Assembly: GCA_026004935.1 (NCBI GenBank)
Contig: BPKC01000001.1
Location: 1,465,491-1,529,490 of the forward strand
Origin: Rhodothalassiaceae bacterium
GTDB lineage: Bacteria > Pseudomonadota > Alphaproteobacteria > Sphingomonadales > Rhodothalassiaceae
Length of the DNA: 64,000 nt
Direction: 5' to 3'
Each line of letters starts with the position of its first letter. Position 1 is the stretch's first letter. Below are positions 63,551-64,000 of this stretch, piece by piece. Below the pieces are notes generated by a model, which saw nothing but the letters and a program-made list of their open reading frames with translations, was not told where the DNA came from and did no database searches. The position numbers and the translations under genes are program-made.

Positions 63551-64000
63551 TCAGATCCCGAGCGCCTTCTGCCACCAGCCCCGCCTGCGCCGGCGGGATT
63601 CGGCCACGCCTTCGGCCTCGCCCCCGGAGGTTTCGGCGGGCTTTCCGGACGCCGCAGCTTCGACATGAGCCTCCACGCCGGTCTCGGCCGCGGTTGCGGC
63701 CGCAACGGCCGCCCGCTCTTCCTCGGCCCCACCGGCATCGGCATCGGCTGCCGCGGCGTCGGGAGGGGCGGGCTGTGCGGGGGCCGGCGCGAGCGCGGCG
63801 TCCTCGGCCTCGTCCGCCACCGCCTGCTTCTTCGTGCTGCGCCGACGGCGGGTCGTGCGCGACCGCTTCGCCGCCGCTTTTGCGGGCGCGGCCTCGTCCT
63901 CGGAGGCCGGCCGTGCCGGCGGGTTCATGTCGGCGGGCGCCTCGCCCTCTGGCGTCTGCGCCGCAGCAGTCTCTTCAGTCGCGCCACGAAAGGAGCGTGA
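63551..64000 (-). CDS. rne: Ribonuclease E, C-terminal end (runs off window)
   Basis: The open frame continues to the right edge, so only the last 149 codons are present. The region is Ala/Glu/Pro-rich with a basic patch (KRSRTTRRRRSTKKQ) and ends in RRRRGWWQKALGI, a tail typical of alphaproteobacterial RNase E/G. This is the disordered degradosome-scaffold part; the catalytic S1 and DNase I-like domains lie outside. An internal ATG at 63928 is not the start. Confidence 0.7.
   Translation of the reverse strand, partial: SRSFRGATEETAAAQTPEGEAPADMNPPARPASEDEAAPAKAAAKRSRTTRRRRSTKKQAVADEAEDAALAPAPAQPAPPDAAAADADAGGAEEERAAVAAATAAETGVEAHVEAAASGKPAETSGGEAEGVAESRRRRRGWWQKALGI

Overview
The window is a high-GC alphaproteobacterial chromosome segment. 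Lineage clues are the order fliL-fliM-DUF6468-motE beside flgFGAH, a Ros/MucR regulator, a RibB protein with a degenerate RibA-like half, an MmgR-like sRNA candidate and the tail of an alphaproteobacterial-type RNase E. The genus cannot be read from the sequence.

Region 1 (1-7197) is a flagellar locus. cheZ (partial), motE, a DUF6468 gene, fliM and fliL read leftward. flgF, flgG, flgA and flgH read rightward from a textbook sigma-54 promoter at 3713.

Region 2 (7198-36790) is the exceptional part: a polymorphic-toxin array of about 29 kb. It opens with a frameshifted YD-repeat/Ig-like gene (7521-8095) and one complete, Sec-exported Rhs protein (8164-12330). About a dozen promoterless, 5'-truncated Rhs 3' ends follow on the same strand (called C1 to C12 here, C0 being the complete gene). 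Each intact one carries near-identical RHS core DNA, a different C-terminal effector and its own immunity gene or genes. Recognisable or partly recognisable effectors are a SleB-like cell-wall hydrolase (C5), a type-44-like toxin (C3), three DUF4329/JAMM-like domains (C1, C6, C10), two hydrophobic membrane-type tails (C0, C8), a family of glycine-rich tails (C2, C4, C7, C11) and one unknown (C9). Immunity candidates are signal-peptide, lipoprotein or membrane proteins, so the battlefield is the periplasm and inner membrane. Three features look new: all effector tails are bracketed by one Cys at the junction and one near the C-terminus; a second junction motif, EMMGE, follows the DPSGL motif in five cassettes; and pairs of cassettes share identical linkers with different toxins. 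The array looks like a silent library from which the expressed 3' end could be replaced by homologous recombination. No integrase, transposase, VgrG, PAAR or T6SS gene is present.

Region 3 (36823-48647) holds typA, a candidate MmgR-like sRNA with its own promoter and terminator, mgtE, tRNA-Leu(GAG), a single-domain fliN, lipB, a PAS histidine kinase, a DoxX protein, a TonB-dependent receptor and a Tat-type sarcosine-oxidase-like flavoenzyme.

Region 4 (48651-56680) is one leftward operon: rpiB-glyA-nrdR-ribD-ribE-ribB-ribH-nusB-thiL-fliL-like (riboflavin synthesis, one-carbon metabolism, transcription antitermination, thiamine). Region 5 (56948-64000) holds mucR, dcd, murA, two stretches of palindromic intergenic repeats, a DsbA-family protein, a BepA-like M48 peptidase and the 3' end of rne.
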